Assembly (NCBI RefSeq): GCF_003004665.1
Contig: NZ_MUHY01000001.1
Coordinates: forward strand, 186,001-250,000
Direction: 5' to 3'
From: Candidatus Pandoraea novymonadis
Lineage (GTDB): Bacteria; Pseudomonadota; Gammaproteobacteria; Burkholderiales; Burkholderiaceae
DNA length: 64,000 bases
Shown piece after piece: positions 28,470 to 39,597 of the stretch; positions within the stretch are counted from its first letter, which is position 1; every line of letters starts with the position of its first letter. A program made the position numbers and the translations under genes. The notes beneath the pieces were generated by a model. That model was not told the origin of the DNA. It ran no database searches and worked only from the letters and a program-made list of their open reading frames with translations.

Positions 28470-29574
28470 ATGGAATCTGAACGACTAAATCTGATTGAAT
28501 CCTCGCTAGTTGATCTACTTACGCGAGAAGAACAGCTACGGGGGTATCTTTGACTTTGCTTTTAAGAAATCACGTCTGGAAGCTGTCAATAAAGAACTTG
28601 AAGATTCAAGTATATGGAGAGATGCTAAGCGTGCTCAGGAATTTGGTAAAGAAAAGAAACAGCTTGTGTGTGTAGTTTCATCACTGGTCGCACTACGTAA
28701 AGATTTGAAAGATACACAAGATCTTTTTGATCTCGCTCGTGAAGAAAATGATGAAGAAACCCTGTTGACTCTCGAAGGAGACACAAAGGCTTTAGGTAAG
28801 CGTGTTGCTGATATGGAATTCTGTCGGATGTTCAATAATTTGGCTGATCCGAATAATTGTTTTATCGATATTCAAGCTGGGGCTGGCGGCACAGAGGCCT
28901 GTGATTGGGCATCGATGTTACTTCGCCAGTATCTGCGCTACTGTGAACGAAAAGGATTTAAAACAGAAGTACTTGAATATTCTGACGGCGATGTTGCAGG
29001 TATTAAGAGTGCTACAATTAAGATTTCGGGTGATTACGCTTATGGCTATTTGCGTACGGAGACTGGTGTGCATCGTCTCGTACGTAAGTCGCCGTTTGAT
29101 TCATCTGGTGGGCGTCATACTTCTTTCTCCAGCGTATTTGTATACCCGGAAATAGACGATTCGATAGAAATCGACGTTAATCCATCGGATGTTCGAACTG
29201 ATACATATCGTGCATCTGGTGCAGGTGGTCAGCACATCAATAAGACTGATTCGGCTGTACGTTTGACACACATCCCGTCAGGCATCGTTGTGCAGTGCCA
29301 GAATGATCGATCACAACACCGTAATCGTGCTGAGGCATGGACGATATTGCGCGCACGTCTATATGAATTTGAAATGCGTATGCGCAAAGCTGAACAAGAA
29401 AAGATTGAATCGAGCAAAACCGATGTAGGTTGGGGGCACCAGATTAGATCTTACGTTTTAGATCAGTCACGTATTAAGGATTTACGCACTAATATCGAAA
29501 TAAACAACACGCGTGCAGTGCTTGATGGTGATCTGGACCAGTTCATTTCTGCTAGCTTGAAACAGGGTGTGTGA
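28470..29574 (+). CDS. prfB: Peptide chain release factor 2, programmed +1 frameshift
   Basis: The gene starts at ATG 28470 and the first 27 codons end at CTT 28548-28550, directly followed by the in-frame stop TGA 28551-28553. The site GGGGGTATCTTTGAC is the classic RF2 frameshift signal, with an internal Shine-Dalgarno-like GGGGG three bases before CTT. A +1 shift continues at GAC 28552 and reads to 29574, giving about 367 residues, the usual length. The downstream part has the stop-recognition tripeptide SPF near residue 207 and the catalytic GGQ near 251 in [20 protein letters not shown]2 reads UGA and UAA, so low RF2 favours the shift and restores its own level. lysS follows, as in many proteobacteria. 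Confidence 0.96.
28539..28554 (+). promoter_or_regulatory. RF2 programmed frameshift site
   Basis: CGG-GGG-TAT-CTT-TGA-C: the slippery CTT, the stop TGA with a following C (a weak termination context), and the upstream G run that pairs with 16S rRNA. Every element of the known autoregulatory site is kept. Confidence 0.95.
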
Positions 29575-29966
29575 GTATGAAGTTGCTTCCGAAGCTGCTC
29601 GCATGATTGGCTTTGATAGCACAGCGGTTACCTTTATTTATCTCAGGTTTACCTAGGTTGCATGGAGAATTGAGATAAAGCCACAGCCATGTAAATTTTT
29701 AATCATGAAGATTTGGTTGTTTTTATAGAACCGTAAGTTGACTGATAACTAAATGATTAGCTGAGAGATTGTATTATATTTTGTCACTAATTTGGGATTG
29801 GAATCGATTATGGACTATTTGTAGGAGGTCCTAGTTGGGTGACAATATCTTATCTGACTCTACCTGATCTCGTGGAGTTCTCTCTGGCTTGGGATTCCTC
29901 ACACACTGAGCTGAAAAAACATTCCTGCCTATCTTGCGCTTTACCTAAAGAACTTTCTCTCTTACC
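29575..29966. other. Spacer between prfB and lysS, no gene recognised
   Basis: These 392 bases lie between two genes that are usually close together. There is no recognisable coding frame. A short inverted repeat (TTATCTCA ... TGAGATAA, about 29638-29678) is present. It probably holds the lysS leader. Confidence 0.5.
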
Positions 29967-31523
29967 ATGACTGATGAAAATATTCAGGCCACTTCGGCTA
30001 TTTCAATGACTTCAAAAAAAGAGAACTTATCGCCAGATGAAAATCAAATTATCACGGAGAGACGCGCGAAGTTACAAAGTTTACGTTCAGCGGGGATTGC
30101 ATATCCAAATGATTTCCGTCCTGTAAACAGGGCAGCTGAGTTACAAGATAGTTTTAAAGACGTAGAAAATGAATCCCTTGAAGCAACACCTATCTCAGTA
30201 TCAATTGCTGGCAGGATGATGCTTAAGCGCATCATGGGTAAAGCTGCTTTTGCAAGCGTGCAAGATAGCAGTGGGAAAATTCAGTTTTTCATCAGTTTAA
30301 AAGATGTTGGGATTGAGACTTTTACGGCTTTTAAGCAGTGGGATATTGGGGACATCATTGCTGCGATTGGTATTTTATTCCGTACACGTACCGGCGAATT
30401 GTCGATCAAGGTTAAAACGTTACGTCTTTTGTCTAAAGCAATACGTCCACTGCCAGAAAAATTTCATGGACTGACTGATCAAGAAACGAAGTATCGGCAG
30501 AGGTATGTTGATTTGATCACCTCGCCAGAAACACGTGATACCTTCCGTACTCGCTCCAAAGCTATTGCGTCTATTAGGAAATTTATGATAGACGAGGATT
30601 TCATGGAGGTCGAGACACCGATGTTACATCCTATTCCCGGGGGTGCTGCTGCGAAGCCATTTATCTCATATCACAATGCACTTGATATGCAGGTATTTCT
30701 TCGAATCGCGCCAGAATTGTATCTCAAGCGTTTAATTGTAGGTGGTTTTGAGCGAGTTTTTGAAATTAATCGTAATTTTCGTAACGAAGGTGTTTCGCCA
30801 CGTCATAATCCAGAATTCACGATGATGGAATTCTATGCGGCGTATACCGATTATCGGTGGTTGATGAATTTTACTGAGAATGCGATTCGTCAGGCAGTGA
30901 TCCATGCCAGTGGTACCGCCATCATTAGGTATCAAGGTCGTGAACTAGATTTTGAAAAACCTTTTCATCGCTTAACTATCGTTGAAGCTATTAAAAAATA
31001 TGTACCGAAATTCAGCGAATCACAGCTAGTAGATCCAGATTTCTTGCGTGAGACCCTAAACACATTTGGCATCAAGACAGATGCACCTAAGTTTCTCAAT
31101 GCTGGCTTAGGTGCACTCCAGCTCGCTTTTTTTGAAGCAACGACAGAATGGCAACTTTGGGAACCTACATTCATCATTGACTACCCAATCGAAGTATCAC
31201 CATTGGCGCGGGCTTCCGATAATATGCCAGAGATGACAGAGCGTTTTGAGTTATTCATCACGGGTCGTGAAATTGCTAACGGTTTCTCGGAGCTTAATGA
31301 TCCAGAAGATCAATCTAAGCGGTTCCGTGCGCAAGTCGAACAGAAGGCAGCAGGGGACGAAGAAGCAATGTATTACGATGCTGATTATATTTGTGCGCTA
31401 GAATACGGGATGCCTCCTACGGGAGGTTGCGGTCTTGGTATCGATCGTTTGATCATGTTGCTCACCGATAAGACGAATATCCGAGACGTGCTGTTGTTCC
31501 CAAGCCTACGTCGCGAAGATTAA
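29967..31523 (+). CDS. lysS: Lysine--tRNA ligase (class II)
   Basis: The 518-residue enzyme charges tRNA-Lys. The N-terminal OB-fold anticodon-binding domain (about 70-180) contains [21 protein letters not shown]. The class II core follows: motif 1 around [40 protein letters not shown], motif 2 around [30 protein letters not shown], and motif 3 [16 protein letters not shown] near the C-terminus. All are intact. The N-terminal tail of about 30 residues is low in conservation, as in relatives. The gene follows prfB in the order seen in E. coli and Burkholderia. Confidence 0.96.
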   Translation: MTDENIQATSAISMTSKKENLSPDENQIITERRAKLQSLRSAGIAYPNDFRPVNRAAELQDSFKDVENESLEATPISVSIAGRMMLKRIMGKAAFASVQDSSGKIQFFISLKDVGIETFTAFKQWDIGDIIAAIGILFRTRTGELSIKVKTLRLLSKAIRPLPEKFHGLTDQETKYRQRYVDLITSPETRDTFRTRSKAIASIRKFMIDEDFMEVETPMLHPIPGGAAAKPFISYHNALDMQVFLRIAPELYLKRLIVGGFERVFEINRNFRNEGVSPRHNPEFTMMEFYAAYTDYRWLMNFTENAIRQAVIHASGTAIIRYQGRELDFEKPFHRLTIVEAIKKYVPKFSESQLVDPDFLRETLNTFGIKTDAPKFLNAGLGALQLAFFEATTEWQLWEPTFIIDYPIEVSPLARASDNMPEMTERFELFITGREIANGFSELNDPEDQSKRFRAQVEQKAAGDEEAMYYDADYICALEYGMPPTGGCGLGIDRLIMLLTDKTNIRDVLLFPSLRRED

Positions 31524-32014
31524 GCACTAGTCTTGGCGATGAGCAGTGATGCGGTTTTATTTATGTTCATAGATGGTTAAAAATAGATATGAACGTCTGG
31601 CATAGTATTTTTTTGTGTATATGGAAGATGATTTTTTAATCAGATTGATGATGTGTGAAGGCTAACTGCTATAAATTGTTTCATTGGGTCTTTGATAAGA
31701 CCAGTAGCCAAAAATGCTGTAGCAACTTTACTCATGATGATGTCTTAGATAGGAACCTTCGAGATATCTTGAAAATTTCCATTTGAGTGTATTTTTCATT
31801 GCTTAGAAGTTTATATTATGCATTTAACATACTATGGGGTTTATCTCTCGAGTAATTATCGTTACTGCGTATGCAATGTACTCTGTCGCCTTTGTGTGGA
31901 AAGCATTGTTAGAATGGGGAAGGAATATTTTTTCGTATGATAAGACACTTTCCCGTGTGAGATATACAAAATAAAAGGACGTGATCGATTGATTTTCTTT
32001 GTGTAGCCACGATA
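31524..32014. other. Spacer between lysS and argH, no gene recognised
   Basis: These 491 bases are AT-rich with stops in all frames and no long inverted repeat that I could find. It may be eroded DNA plus the argH promoter. Confidence 0.5.
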
Positions 32015-33424
32015 ATGACATCCCAATTTTCCAAGAAAAATGAAGCTTGGTCGGCTCGTTTCTCCGAACCTGTTTCTGAGCTCGTTAAACGTTACACTGC
32101 CTCTGTTTTTTTTGACAAACGTCTTGCTCTGTTCGATATTGAAGCTTCGCTCGCTCATGCTGATATGCTATGCATACAGGGTATTATTTGTGAACAGGAT
32201 TTCAATGACATTCAGCGTGGTATGGCACAGATACGTCGTGAAATCGAGTGTGGCAAATTCGAATGGCAACTAGATTTGGAAGACGTTCACTTGAATATCG
32301 AAGCTCGTCTGACTTTATTGATTGGTAATGCCGGGAAACGTTTGCATACGGGTCGTTCGCGCAACGATCAAGTTGCCACTGATATTCGTTTATGGTTGCG
32401 TAGTGAAATTGATCACATTGGCATATTGCTTAATAACTTACAATTGGCACTGCTTGATCTTGCTACACAGCATAGTTCGACTGTTTTACCAGGATTCACA
32501 CACTTACAAGTAGCACAACCGGTGACCTTCGGTCATCACTTGCTCGCTTATGTTGAAATGTTTTCCCGTGATGCAGAGCGCATGATTGATATACGTCGCC
32601 GAGTGAATAGGTTACCGCTTGGTGCTGCGGCTTTAGCAGGTACAAGCTATCCCATTGATCGCGAACGTGTTGCTAGGACACTGGGATTTGATGAAGTATG
32701 TAGTAACTCGCTCGATGCTGTTTCAGACCGAGATTTTGCCATTGAGTTTTGTGCTGCTGCTGCGATTGTTATGACTCACATCTCACGTTTTTCAGAGGAG
32801 CTTGTGCTATGGATGAGTCCATGCATCGGTTTTATTGATCTTGCTGATCGTTTTTGTACAGGAAGTTCAATTATGCCTCAGAAGAAAAATCCGGATGTCC
32901 CAGAGATAGCCCGTGGAAAAACTGGTCGAGTAAATGGTCATTTGATTGCACTGCTGACCTTGATGAAAAGCCAGCCACTCGCATATAACAAAGACAATCA
33001 GGAAGATAAGGAACCGCTCTTTGATACCGTTGATACGGTTGTTGATACGCTGCGTATCTTTGCTGATATGGTGTCCGGTATCTCGGTTCATGTAGAAGCA
33101 ATGCGTAATGCTGCATTACAGGGTTTCTCGACAGCTACAGATCTGGCCGACTATCTTGTCAAGAAAGGCATGCCGTTTCGCGACGCTCACGAGATCGTGG
33201 CATACTCCGTACGCATCTGTTCCGAACGTGGTATTGATATCGCTGACCTTTCTTTAGAGGAATTACAAGCTTTCTCTCCTCTCATTGGGAATGATATATT
33301 TAGCTTACTCACACTCGAAGGAATAATTGAGAGCCGAAAACATATCGGAGGAACTGCTCCCACACAAGTGAAATATGCTATTGCCACTGCTCGTGAAAAG
33401 CTCTCGAAAAAACCACCCTATTAG
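32015..33424 (+). CDS. argH: Argininosuccinate lyase
   Basis: The 469-residue enzyme splits argininosuccinate to arginine and fumarate, the last step of arginine synthesis. It belongs to the fumarase/aspartase superfamily: the first conserved block is [20 protein letters not shown] near residue 112, the second [20 protein letters not shown] near 163, and the signature loop [20 protein letters not shown] near 288, containing the catalytic serine. Length is normal and all blocks are kept. No clear ribosome binding site is visible before the ATG. In Burkholderia I recall argH close to hemC; here they are about 30 kb apart. Confidence 0.96.
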   Translation: MTSQFSKKNEAWSARFSEPVSELVKRYTASVFFDKRLALFDIEASLAHADMLCIQGIICEQDFNDIQRGMAQIRREIECGKFEWQLDLEDVHLNIEARLTLLIGNAGKRLHTGRSRNDQVATDIRLWLRSEIDHIGILLNNLQLALLDLATQHSSTVLPGFTHLQVAQPVTFGHHLLAYVEMFSRDAERMIDIRRRVNRLPLGAAALAGTSYPIDRERVARTLGFDEVCSNSLDAVSDRDFAIEFCAAAAIVMTHISRFSEELVLWMSPCIGFIDLADRFCTGSSIMPQKKNPDVPEIARGKTGRVNGHLIALLTLMKSQPLAYNKDNQEDKEPLFDTVDTVVDTLRIFADMVSGISVHVEAMRNAALQGFSTATDLADYLVKKGMPFRDAHEIVAYSVRICSERGIDIADLSLEELQAFSPLIGNDIFSLLTLEGIIESRKHIGGTAPTQVKYAIATAREKLSKKPPY

Positions 33425-33650
33425 GGAAAGAGGAAGTATATGTCAAAGTTCAATGGTTTTTATGATTATTCCCGATGGGCTATCGTAATTTTTTAGTTAA
33501 AAAATAATCAAAATGAAAGAAAGATGTTATGTCTCTATAAGAAAAATCGCTTATTGAATGGATGTGACGAAGGCATATCTGTCGATTTGGAATCGAAACT
33601 TATGGCTGATTGTCTTTCAAGAAATTTCGCATCTGGTCCTGACATTTAAA

Positions 33651-34604
33651 TTATCTCAGTGTTTTTTGCTTCGATTCATGTACTAGTTTTACGTAAAGAG
33701 TGTAACGTTTCAGTTGGATACGTTCTTCTACCAAAGCTTGAAGAATGGCACAACCGGGCTCTTTCAGGTGGTAACAATTATAAAATCGGCAGCAATTCAA
33801 TAGTCCTCGAAATTCTGGAAATCCTTGTTCTAACTGATTTTTATTCAGATGATACAAACCAAATTCTTGAAATCCTGGAGAATCTATCAGTGTACCCCCT
33901 CCAGATAGATGAAACATTTGAGTAAACGTGGTTGTGTGTTTGCCTGAGTTAATAACTGTTGAGATTTCACGTGTAGCTACGTTAGCATTAGGCACGAGAA
34001 GATTGATAAGCGTAGATTTTCCCACACCAGACTGTCCAAGCAATAGCGTGGATTGTCCATTGAGATATGGCAACAATTGTGCTCGAGCATCGGCTGGATT
34101 ATCTCGTATGGATATGTCAAGCACTTTATAACCCAGGGTACAATAGAGGGCAAGCCTATCACGTGCAACAGATAGGTGCTTGGTAATATCAATCTTGTTC
34201 AGGATGACGATCGGTTTGAGATCATTTACTTCGGCAGCTACTAACGCCCTTCCAAGAAAATCTTCGCTGAAGTATGGCTCTGTCGCGACGCTGATCAATA
34301 GTTGATCGATGTTTGCTGCGAACAACTTGCTCTTGAATTGATCCGAGCGGTGTAGTAATTTTCGTCGAGGTAAAATGTCTTCGATTACGCCTTGATTAAT
34401 ACTCACTCGTGCCCAGGTGACTTGATCACCTACGGTAATTTTACTGTGTTTGCCGCGCGGGAAACAGAGGATATTTTCAGCGCCGAATTTGACCACATAA
34501 TGTCGTCCATGCGCAGCGACGACACACCCTTGCAATAAAGGGATATTCGGTGTGATTTCTTGGCTGGATATGTTGTTTTTCTGATCCTTATTAACTCGCT
34601 TCAT
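33651..34604 (-). CDS. rsgA: Small ribosomal subunit biogenesis GTPase RsgA
   Basis: The 317-residue protein is a circularly permuted GTPase that helps late 30S maturation. An OB fold comes first (about 25-90). The G motifs appear in permuted order: G4 NKID at 136-139, G1 GQSGVGKST at 190-198, G3 DSPG at 241-244. The C-terminal zinc site is C272, C277, H279 and C285 ([14 protein letters not shown]). The start overlaps the end of the upstream M48 peptidase gene by 14 bases, so translation is probably coupled. It converges with argH. Confidence 0.95.
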   Translation of the reverse strand: MKRVNKDQKNNISSQEITPNIPLLQGCVVAAHGRHYVVKFGAENILCFPRGKHSKITVGDQVTWARVSINQGVIEDILPRRKLLHRSDQFKSKLFAANIDQLLISVATEPYFSEDFLGRALVAAEVNDLKPIVILNKIDITKHLSVARDRLALYCTLGYKVLDISIRDNPADARAQLLPYLNGQSTLLLGQSGVGKSTLINLLVPNANVATREISTVINSGKHTTTFTQMFHLSGGGTLIDSPGFQEFGLYHLNKNQLEQGFPEFRGLLNCCRFYNCYHLKEPGCAILQALVEERIQLKRYTLYVKLVHESKQKTLR

Positions 34605-35853
34605 GCATGTCCTCTAACAATCGGTTAATGCGCTGCGAGGCAGGTGGGTGGGAATAGTAGAAGGAGGCATAAATGGAGTCAGATGTTAGGATTGATCCAT
34701 TTTCTTTATAAAGTTTCACGAGTGCATCGACTAAATTAGATGTCTTTGTTTGCTTTGCAGCGAAGGCATCTGCTTCAAATTCTTGTTTTTGTGAAGTTAA
34801 TCTGCTGATGGGGGCAGCGAAGAATCCAAAAACCGGAAAAATTAGGAAAAATAAGATGAGTTTGAGTGCATTATTGGTGTCAGGTCGTATTGATGGTTGT
34901 ATACCGAGATTTGTATAGAACCAAGTCTGATATGCTAGCAAGTCAAGCAGAAAAAGGAATGCGAGGCTGAGCATAAATATGGCAATGAGACGTTTTGTGA
35001 CGTGTTGTTGTTTAAAATGTCCAAGTTCGTGAGCTAGTATAGATTCGATTTCGGCGTGGGATAGGCGTTCAATCAATGTGTCGAAGAAAACGATTCGCTT
35101 CGAGGGACCAAACCCTGTGCAATATGCATTGCCATGTGTGGAACGTCGACTACTATCAATCGAGAATAGACCATTTCTAGAAAAGCCACAGCGTTTCATC
35201 AGACCCTCAATACGCTTGGTCAATAAGGGATCTCTCAAAGGTTCGAATTTATTGAATATCGGAGCGACAACTGTTGGATAGAGGAGTATCAAAAAAAAGT
35301 TAAAGCTGACCCATACGAGCCACGTGTACAACCACCACACTGACCCTGTTTCCTGCATCACCCACAAAATGAAGAATAATATCGGTAAACCAAGGATCAG
35401 GACAAGCACTGAGCCTTTGAGCATATCAGTAACGAATAGAGCGAATGACATTCGGTTAAAACCGAAGCGCTGCTCAATTATGAATTGGCGAATGTAGCTA
35501 AAAGGTAAATCTGCGAGTCTAAAAATCAGAAGTACCATGCTAATTAAGGTAATTTGTCCGATGTAACCATCTCCAAGCCATTTACTGACAGTGAGATGTA
35601 GGATTTGCAGTCCTCCCATCAGCGTCAGTGCAATAAGTAGGACAGATTGTGCCAAGGTTTCTATGATGCTGAGTTTGGTACGGGCTAAGGCGTAATCAGT
35701 AGCACGTTGATGATCTTTTAAGGTAATGCTTTCAGAAAAATATTTCGGTATCAAACTGCGATTTGCGGTGACGTGGCGAATTTGGCGTGAGGCAAGCCAC
35801 AGCTTGGTGATGACCATGGCTAAGAGCAAAGATATAAAAAGATAATTCAGCAT
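34591..35853 (-). CDS. M48 family membrane metallopeptidase (Ste24-like)
   Basis: The 420-residue membrane protease has the zinc motif HELGH near residues 273-277 ([19 protein letters not shown]) and the third ligand within the later [12 protein letters not shown] block. Several membrane helices flank the motif, and the N-terminal region (about 1-270) has the layout of Ste24/CAAX-type proteases. In bacteria these proteins are thought to act in envelope protein quality control; the substrate here is unknown. It overlaps rsgA and is divergent from orn, an arrangement found in Burkholderiaceae. Confidence 0.92.
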   Translation of the reverse strand: MLNYLFISLLLAMVITKLWLASRQIRHVTANRSLIPKYFSESITLKDHQRATDYALARTKLSIIETLAQSVLLIALTLMGGLQILHLTVSKWLGDGYIGQITLISMVLLIFRLADLPFSYIRQFIIEQRFGFNRMSFALFVTDMLKGSVLVLILGLPILFFILWVMQETGSVWWLYTWLVWVSFNFFLILLYPTVVAPIFNKFEPLRDPLLTKRIEGLMKRCGFSRNGLFSIDSSRRSTHGNAYCTGFGPSKRIVFFDTLIERLSHAEIESILAHELGHFKQQHVTKRLIAIFMLSLAFLFLLDLLAYQTWFYTNLGIQPSIRPDTNNALKLILFFLIFPVFGFFAAPISRLTSQKQEFEADAFAAKQTKTSNLVDALVKLYKENGSILTSDSIYASFYYSHPPASQRINRLLEDMHEAS

Positions 35854-35922
35854 ACGTTTGAGAGTAATTCAAAGTGTGTGAAAATTGCAAATTCTTTCTT
35901 ATTTCTTAATCTTATTCATCTT

Positions 35923-36534
35923 ATGCCCGATACTCCTAGCACTTTCGATTCACTTGCAGCTGAACAGATAATCCTCGGGTGGCACGAGTCCAACTTGATT
36001 TGGTTAGACATGGAAATGACTGGTTTAAGACCAGATGTCGATCGTATAATTGAAATAGCAGTGGTTGTGACAGATTCTACGTTGACCAAGCGTGTTGAAG
36101 GGCCGGTATTTGCGATTAATCAACCTGATCTTGTGCTTGATGGCATGGATGATTGGAATAAACTGACGCATAGCCGCTCCGGTTTAATCAAGCGAGTTAA
36201 GTCTTCAATATTTAATGAAGAGACTGTTCAGGAGAAATTAATAGAATGGTTGTCTGAGTATGTGCCCTCGAATAAATCGCCGATGTGTGGCAATTCGATC
36301 TGTCAGGACCGTCGCTTCATGGCGCGTTACATGCCGAAGTTTGAATCATTTTTTCATTATCGAAATCTCGATATTAGCACCCTGAAGGAACTTTGTCGTC
36401 GCTGGGAGCCTGGTGTGTACAGGGGTTTTAAGAAGCGTAGTGCACATACAGCCTTGGCTGACATCCATGAATCAATTGATGAGCTCATATATTACCGTGC
36501 TAATTTTTTAAACACTACTGTGAAACATTCATGA
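35923..36534 (+). CDS. orn: Oligoribonuclease
   Basis: The 203-residue DEDDh exonuclease finishes RNA decay by cutting 2-5 nucleotide fragments and linear pGpG. The first acidic pair is D29 and E31 in WLDMEMTGL, the second motif lies in [16 protein letters not shown], and the last HxxxxD in [20 protein letters not shown]. The frame opens upstream at GTG 35878, but the ATG at 35923 gives the usual length. It sits divergent from the M48 peptidase gene. PNPase, RNase PH and YicC, also in this window, feed fragments to it. Confidence 0.95.
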   Translation: MPDTPSTFDSLAAEQIILGWHESNLIWLDMEMTGLRPDVDRIIEIAVVVTDSTLTKRVEGPVFAINQPDLVLDGMDDWNKLTHSRSGLIKRVKSSIFNEETVQEKLIEWLSEYVPSNKSPMCGNSICQDRRFMARYMPKFESFFHYRNLDISTLKELCRRWEPGVYRGFKKRSAHTALADIHESIDELIYYRANFLNTTVKHS

Positions 36535-37197
36535 GCAGATTGAAATCTGACATTGAATATTGCACACATAGATGTATTTTTCTTATCTGACAGTATGAGG
36601 ATCGCTTATTAGTTAGATCAATAAAATTAGCTATTTATGGTCGGTAGAAGTTGCTTGGACGAGATAGTGTTTTTGAGTGTTTCCTTAATTGATTGTTTTT
36701 CGACATGGACCACGAATGCTTAAGGTCGCATGAACGAAGTCACGGATGGCTGGAACTTTGTGTAATCAAATGATATTTGGTATGAATGCGTAAATGGATT
36801 TTACGGTCATAAAGGTAGGGATTGTTTTTTTATCAGCTGAACATTCTTTTCTAGTGACGTCGGCTCAGCGAAATCTTTGCCTCTCCTCTATTTGAAGGCG
36901 GTTTGGAGAAGCTGTATGAGTTTCATGTTTCAGACTGATTTCTTCATAAGGTCATGTGAATCATCGGAAATCTAGGTTTTTCTTCCGCTACTTATTAATG
37001 TCGAGTCTCATAGACTATTACTATTTTAGTAATGTGGATTTAAAGTGCATGGATACTTTTTTTATAACTACGTTAGTTTTATTTGCGGTAAATTGATATA
37101 AAGTCAAGACAAATATTATTTTAATATTGATTGGAAATATTATGTATCCCCTTGCTTTGAAAACGTATGGCGTGATGGTACATACTTTTCTTTGGAT
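36535..37197. other. Spacer between converging orn and darP, no gene recognised
   Basis: These 663 bases lie between the ends of two converging genes, so no promoter is needed here. No coding frame is recognisable. The sequence is less AT-rich in parts (around 36700-36900), which may hint at an old pseudogene, but I cannot name it. Confidence 0.5.
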
Positions 37198-37764
37198 CTA
37201 GATTTTTTTGGAATCCATAGATGTGTTGTCTGGGTAGAGTAAAGTTTTCAATACTTGAAATAATTCACGAAATGCTTTGGATGGTTTACTTTGCATTTTT
37301 TCTCGCCGAGCATTGCGAATTAATGTATGTAACTGCTGAGCAGCTGCATCTGGATACTGTGCTAATAACCTTGTAAGTGCTTCGTTTTCAGTTAGTAGAT
37401 GTTCTCGCCAACGGTTGAGGCAGCGCAGTTTAGCTGTTTCAGGATTAGAAATTCCTTTAATGGTATCCAGTGCTGTACGGATTCTATTAACTTCAGTTTT
37501 ATCTAGTGTGCGCATGATTTTCCCGACTAATTGCATCTGACGACGACGAGCTTCATGTGCTGTAATGCGTTGACAATCTTTGACGGCATCGGCAATTTTT
37601 TCGGGTAGTGTCATATGCTTGAGACTTTCTTTTGAAAGTCCAATGAGAGATTCTCCTAGCTTTTGCAAAGCAAGCATCTCCCGTTTGCGTTGAGATTTGC
37701 TCGGTGCTTCTTTTATATTAATACTTTCTTGAAAAGTGTGAGGATGAAAATGGTCTAATGTCAT
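37198..37764 (-). CDS. darP: Ribosome biogenesis factor YjgA (DarP, DUF615)
   Basis: The 188-residue protein is helical and highly charged, with the family pattern PSKSQRKREMLALQKLGESLIGLS near residues 21-44, then a helix with EARRRQMQLVGKIMRTLD, then CLNRWREHLLTENEALTRLL and RNARREK near the C-terminus. DarP helps mature the 50S peptidyl-transferase centre in E. coli. It is divergent from pmbA, with 142 bases between; this pairing is widespread in proteobacteria. Confidence 0.93.
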   Translation of the reverse strand: MTLDHFHPHTFQESINIKEAPSKSQRKREMLALQKLGESLIGLSKESLKHMTLPEKIADAVKDCQRITAHEARRRQMQLVGKIMRTLDKTEVNRIRTALDTIKGISNPETAKLRCLNRWREHLLTENEALTRLLAQYPDAAAQQLHTLIRNARREKMQSKPSKAFRELFQVLKTLLYPDNTSMDSKKI

Positions 37765-37906
37765 ATGCGATATTGTACTGCTAGTGTTTGACTGTTAGGG
37801 GTATTCGTGTTTATGTATTGGTCAATAAGGACTGAAATAGTTTGTCTAAAGATCCACCAGAGGTAATCGAGACGCGATAAGATAACGTTCTCTTAATTCT
37901 TTTTGA

Positions 37907-39274
37907 ATGGTGTCGATGTCTTCTGTGAATTCGAATTTCATGCATACTCAAGATCAACTCAAGGAAATCGTCAGTGATGTGTTGCAATACACGCGGTTGA
38001 TAGGCGCTACCGACGCTGCTGTAGAAATCTGTGAAGGGGATGGTTTATCCGTGTCTGTCCGCTGCGGTAAGATCGAAACAATAGAGCGGAAACATGATAA
38101 ATCAGTTGGTATAACAGTTTTTATCGGTCAGCGTAGCGGTAACGCGAGTACATCTGATTTTTCCAAAAAAGCACTATATGACACAGTGAGTGCCGCGTAT
38201 GACATTGCTGGTTTTACTGCGGAAGATGACTGTGCGGGCTTGGCAGAGGGGAGATTATTAGAGAAACATCCGCAGGATTTATCTCTTTTTCATCCATGGG
38301 AAATTACGCCTGATAAGGCAGTTGAGTTGGCGCATCGATGTGAACAAGCGGCATTTGGTACGAGTTCTCTGATCCATAATTCGGAAGGAGCCAGTGTATC
38401 AGCACAGCATTCCCAATTCTTTTTTGGAACCACAAAGGGATTCTTAGAGGGATATCCGTACTCTCACCATCACCTTTCAGTCTCCCCGATTGCGGGTTCG
38501 GGAGATGGTATGCAACGTGATAGTTGGTATTCTTCTAAACGATTGGCCGATGATCTGGCTAACCCAGAAGCAATTGGTCGATATGCGGCTGAGCGGGCGC
38601 TTGCACGCCTGTATTCTCGTAAGCTATCTACGCGAAAGTGTCCTGTTTTGTTTGAAGCTCCGCTTGCGGCAGGTCTAATTGGTGCCTTTGTGCAAGCTGT
38701 CTCCGGAGGTGCGCTGTATCGAAAAGCGACATTTCTCATTGATAGCCTTGGGAAAAGGATTTTTGCGTCGCATATTGGTATTGAGGAAGACCCACATATT
38801 CTGCGGGCGATGGGTAGCGCACCATATGATGATGAAGGCGTTCGTACGCATCGGCGCGATGTTGTTAAACATGGAGTTGTCGAAGGATATTTTTTGTCAA
38901 CATACTCTGCGCGTAAGTTGGGTATGGAGACGACTGGTAATGCTGGTGGATCGCATAATTTAAGACTTTATAGCACGGAAACACAACCGACCGATGATTT
39001 TTGCACAATGCTTAAAAAACTTGGCACAGGTTTACTAGTGACAGAGTTGATGGGACAAGGTGTGAATTATGTGACCGGGGACTATTCGCGTGGTGCGGCT
39101 GGATTCTGGGTCGAGGGTGGTGAAATTCAATATCCGGTAGAAGAAATTACACTGGCAGGAAATCTGAACCATATGTTCCAGAAGATTGTCGCTGTAGGTG
39201 CTGATACATTGGTTCGTGGCACAAAGGAAGTTGGATCGATCCTAATCGAGGAAATGATCATTGCTGGGCATTGA
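37907..39274 (+). CDS. pmbA: Metalloprotease PmbA (TldE)
   Basis: The 455-residue protein is the non-metal-binding partner of TldD; together they cut small peptides such as microcin B17 precursor and CcdA in E. coli. Family marks are DAAVEICEGDGLSVSVRCGKIETIERKHDKSVGITVF near the start, GSAPYDDEGVRTHRRDVV in the middle, and GLLVTELMGQGVNYVTGDYSRGAAGFWVEGGEI near the end. TldD itself is not in this window. The ATG at 37907 is kept; the in-frame ATG at 37916 is an alternative. Divergent from darP. Confidence 0.94.
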   Translation: MVSMSSVNSNFMHTQDQLKEIVSDVLQYTRLIGATDAAVEICEGDGLSVSVRCGKIETIERKHDKSVGITVFIGQRSGNASTSDFSKKALYDTVSAAYDIAGFTAEDDCAGLAEGRLLEKHPQDLSLFHPWEITPDKAVELAHRCEQAAFGTSSLIHNSEGASVSAQHSQFFFGTTKGFLEGYPYSHHHLSVSPIAGSGDGMQRDSWYSSKRLADDLANPEAIGRYAAERALARLYSRKLSTRKCPVLFEAPLAAGLIGAFVQAVSGGALYRKATFLIDSLGKRIFASHIGIEEDPHILRAMGSAPYDDEGVRTHRRDVVKHGVVEGYFLSTYSARKLGMETTGNAGGSHNLRLYSTETQPTDDFCTMLKKLGTGLLVTELMGQGVNYVTGDYSRGAAGFWVEGGEIQYPVEEITLAGNLNHMFQKIVAVGADTLVRGTKEVGSILIEEMIIAGH

Positions 39275-39597
39275 TACTACAAAAACTTAAAAACATTAGA
39301 ACTTACTTGATATATTGATCTAGAAATTTCCTCATTCTTAAAGTTGCCTATAGAACTTTCTCTAAATTCACCTTAAGCTATCATGGCCATATTAGAGCAC
39401 GTTGCAGTTTTATTCTTTTTTTAATCGTGGAAGAATCTGAGATTCTAAAAGGTGACTAGATTTTTTCGACTTCCTCTGATATGCAGGGGGAAGTTGTAAC
39501 TTTATTGTAGCTTGATATGCCTATTGTGGGAGATATGCAGTGTGGCATAGTCAAGTTACATAGACATATCGTTTTTATGCGTAAGTAAGTGTTTTTC
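39275..39597. other. Spacer between converging pmbA and glnS, no gene recognised
   Basis: These 323 bases are AT-rich and hold no recognisable coding frame and no clear terminator hairpin for either gene. Confidence 0.5.

Noticed and set aside
28510-28551. prfB starting at a TTG in the downstream frame
   Set aside because: It would ignore the canonical frameshift site and the conserved 27-codon N-terminal frame from ATG 28470.
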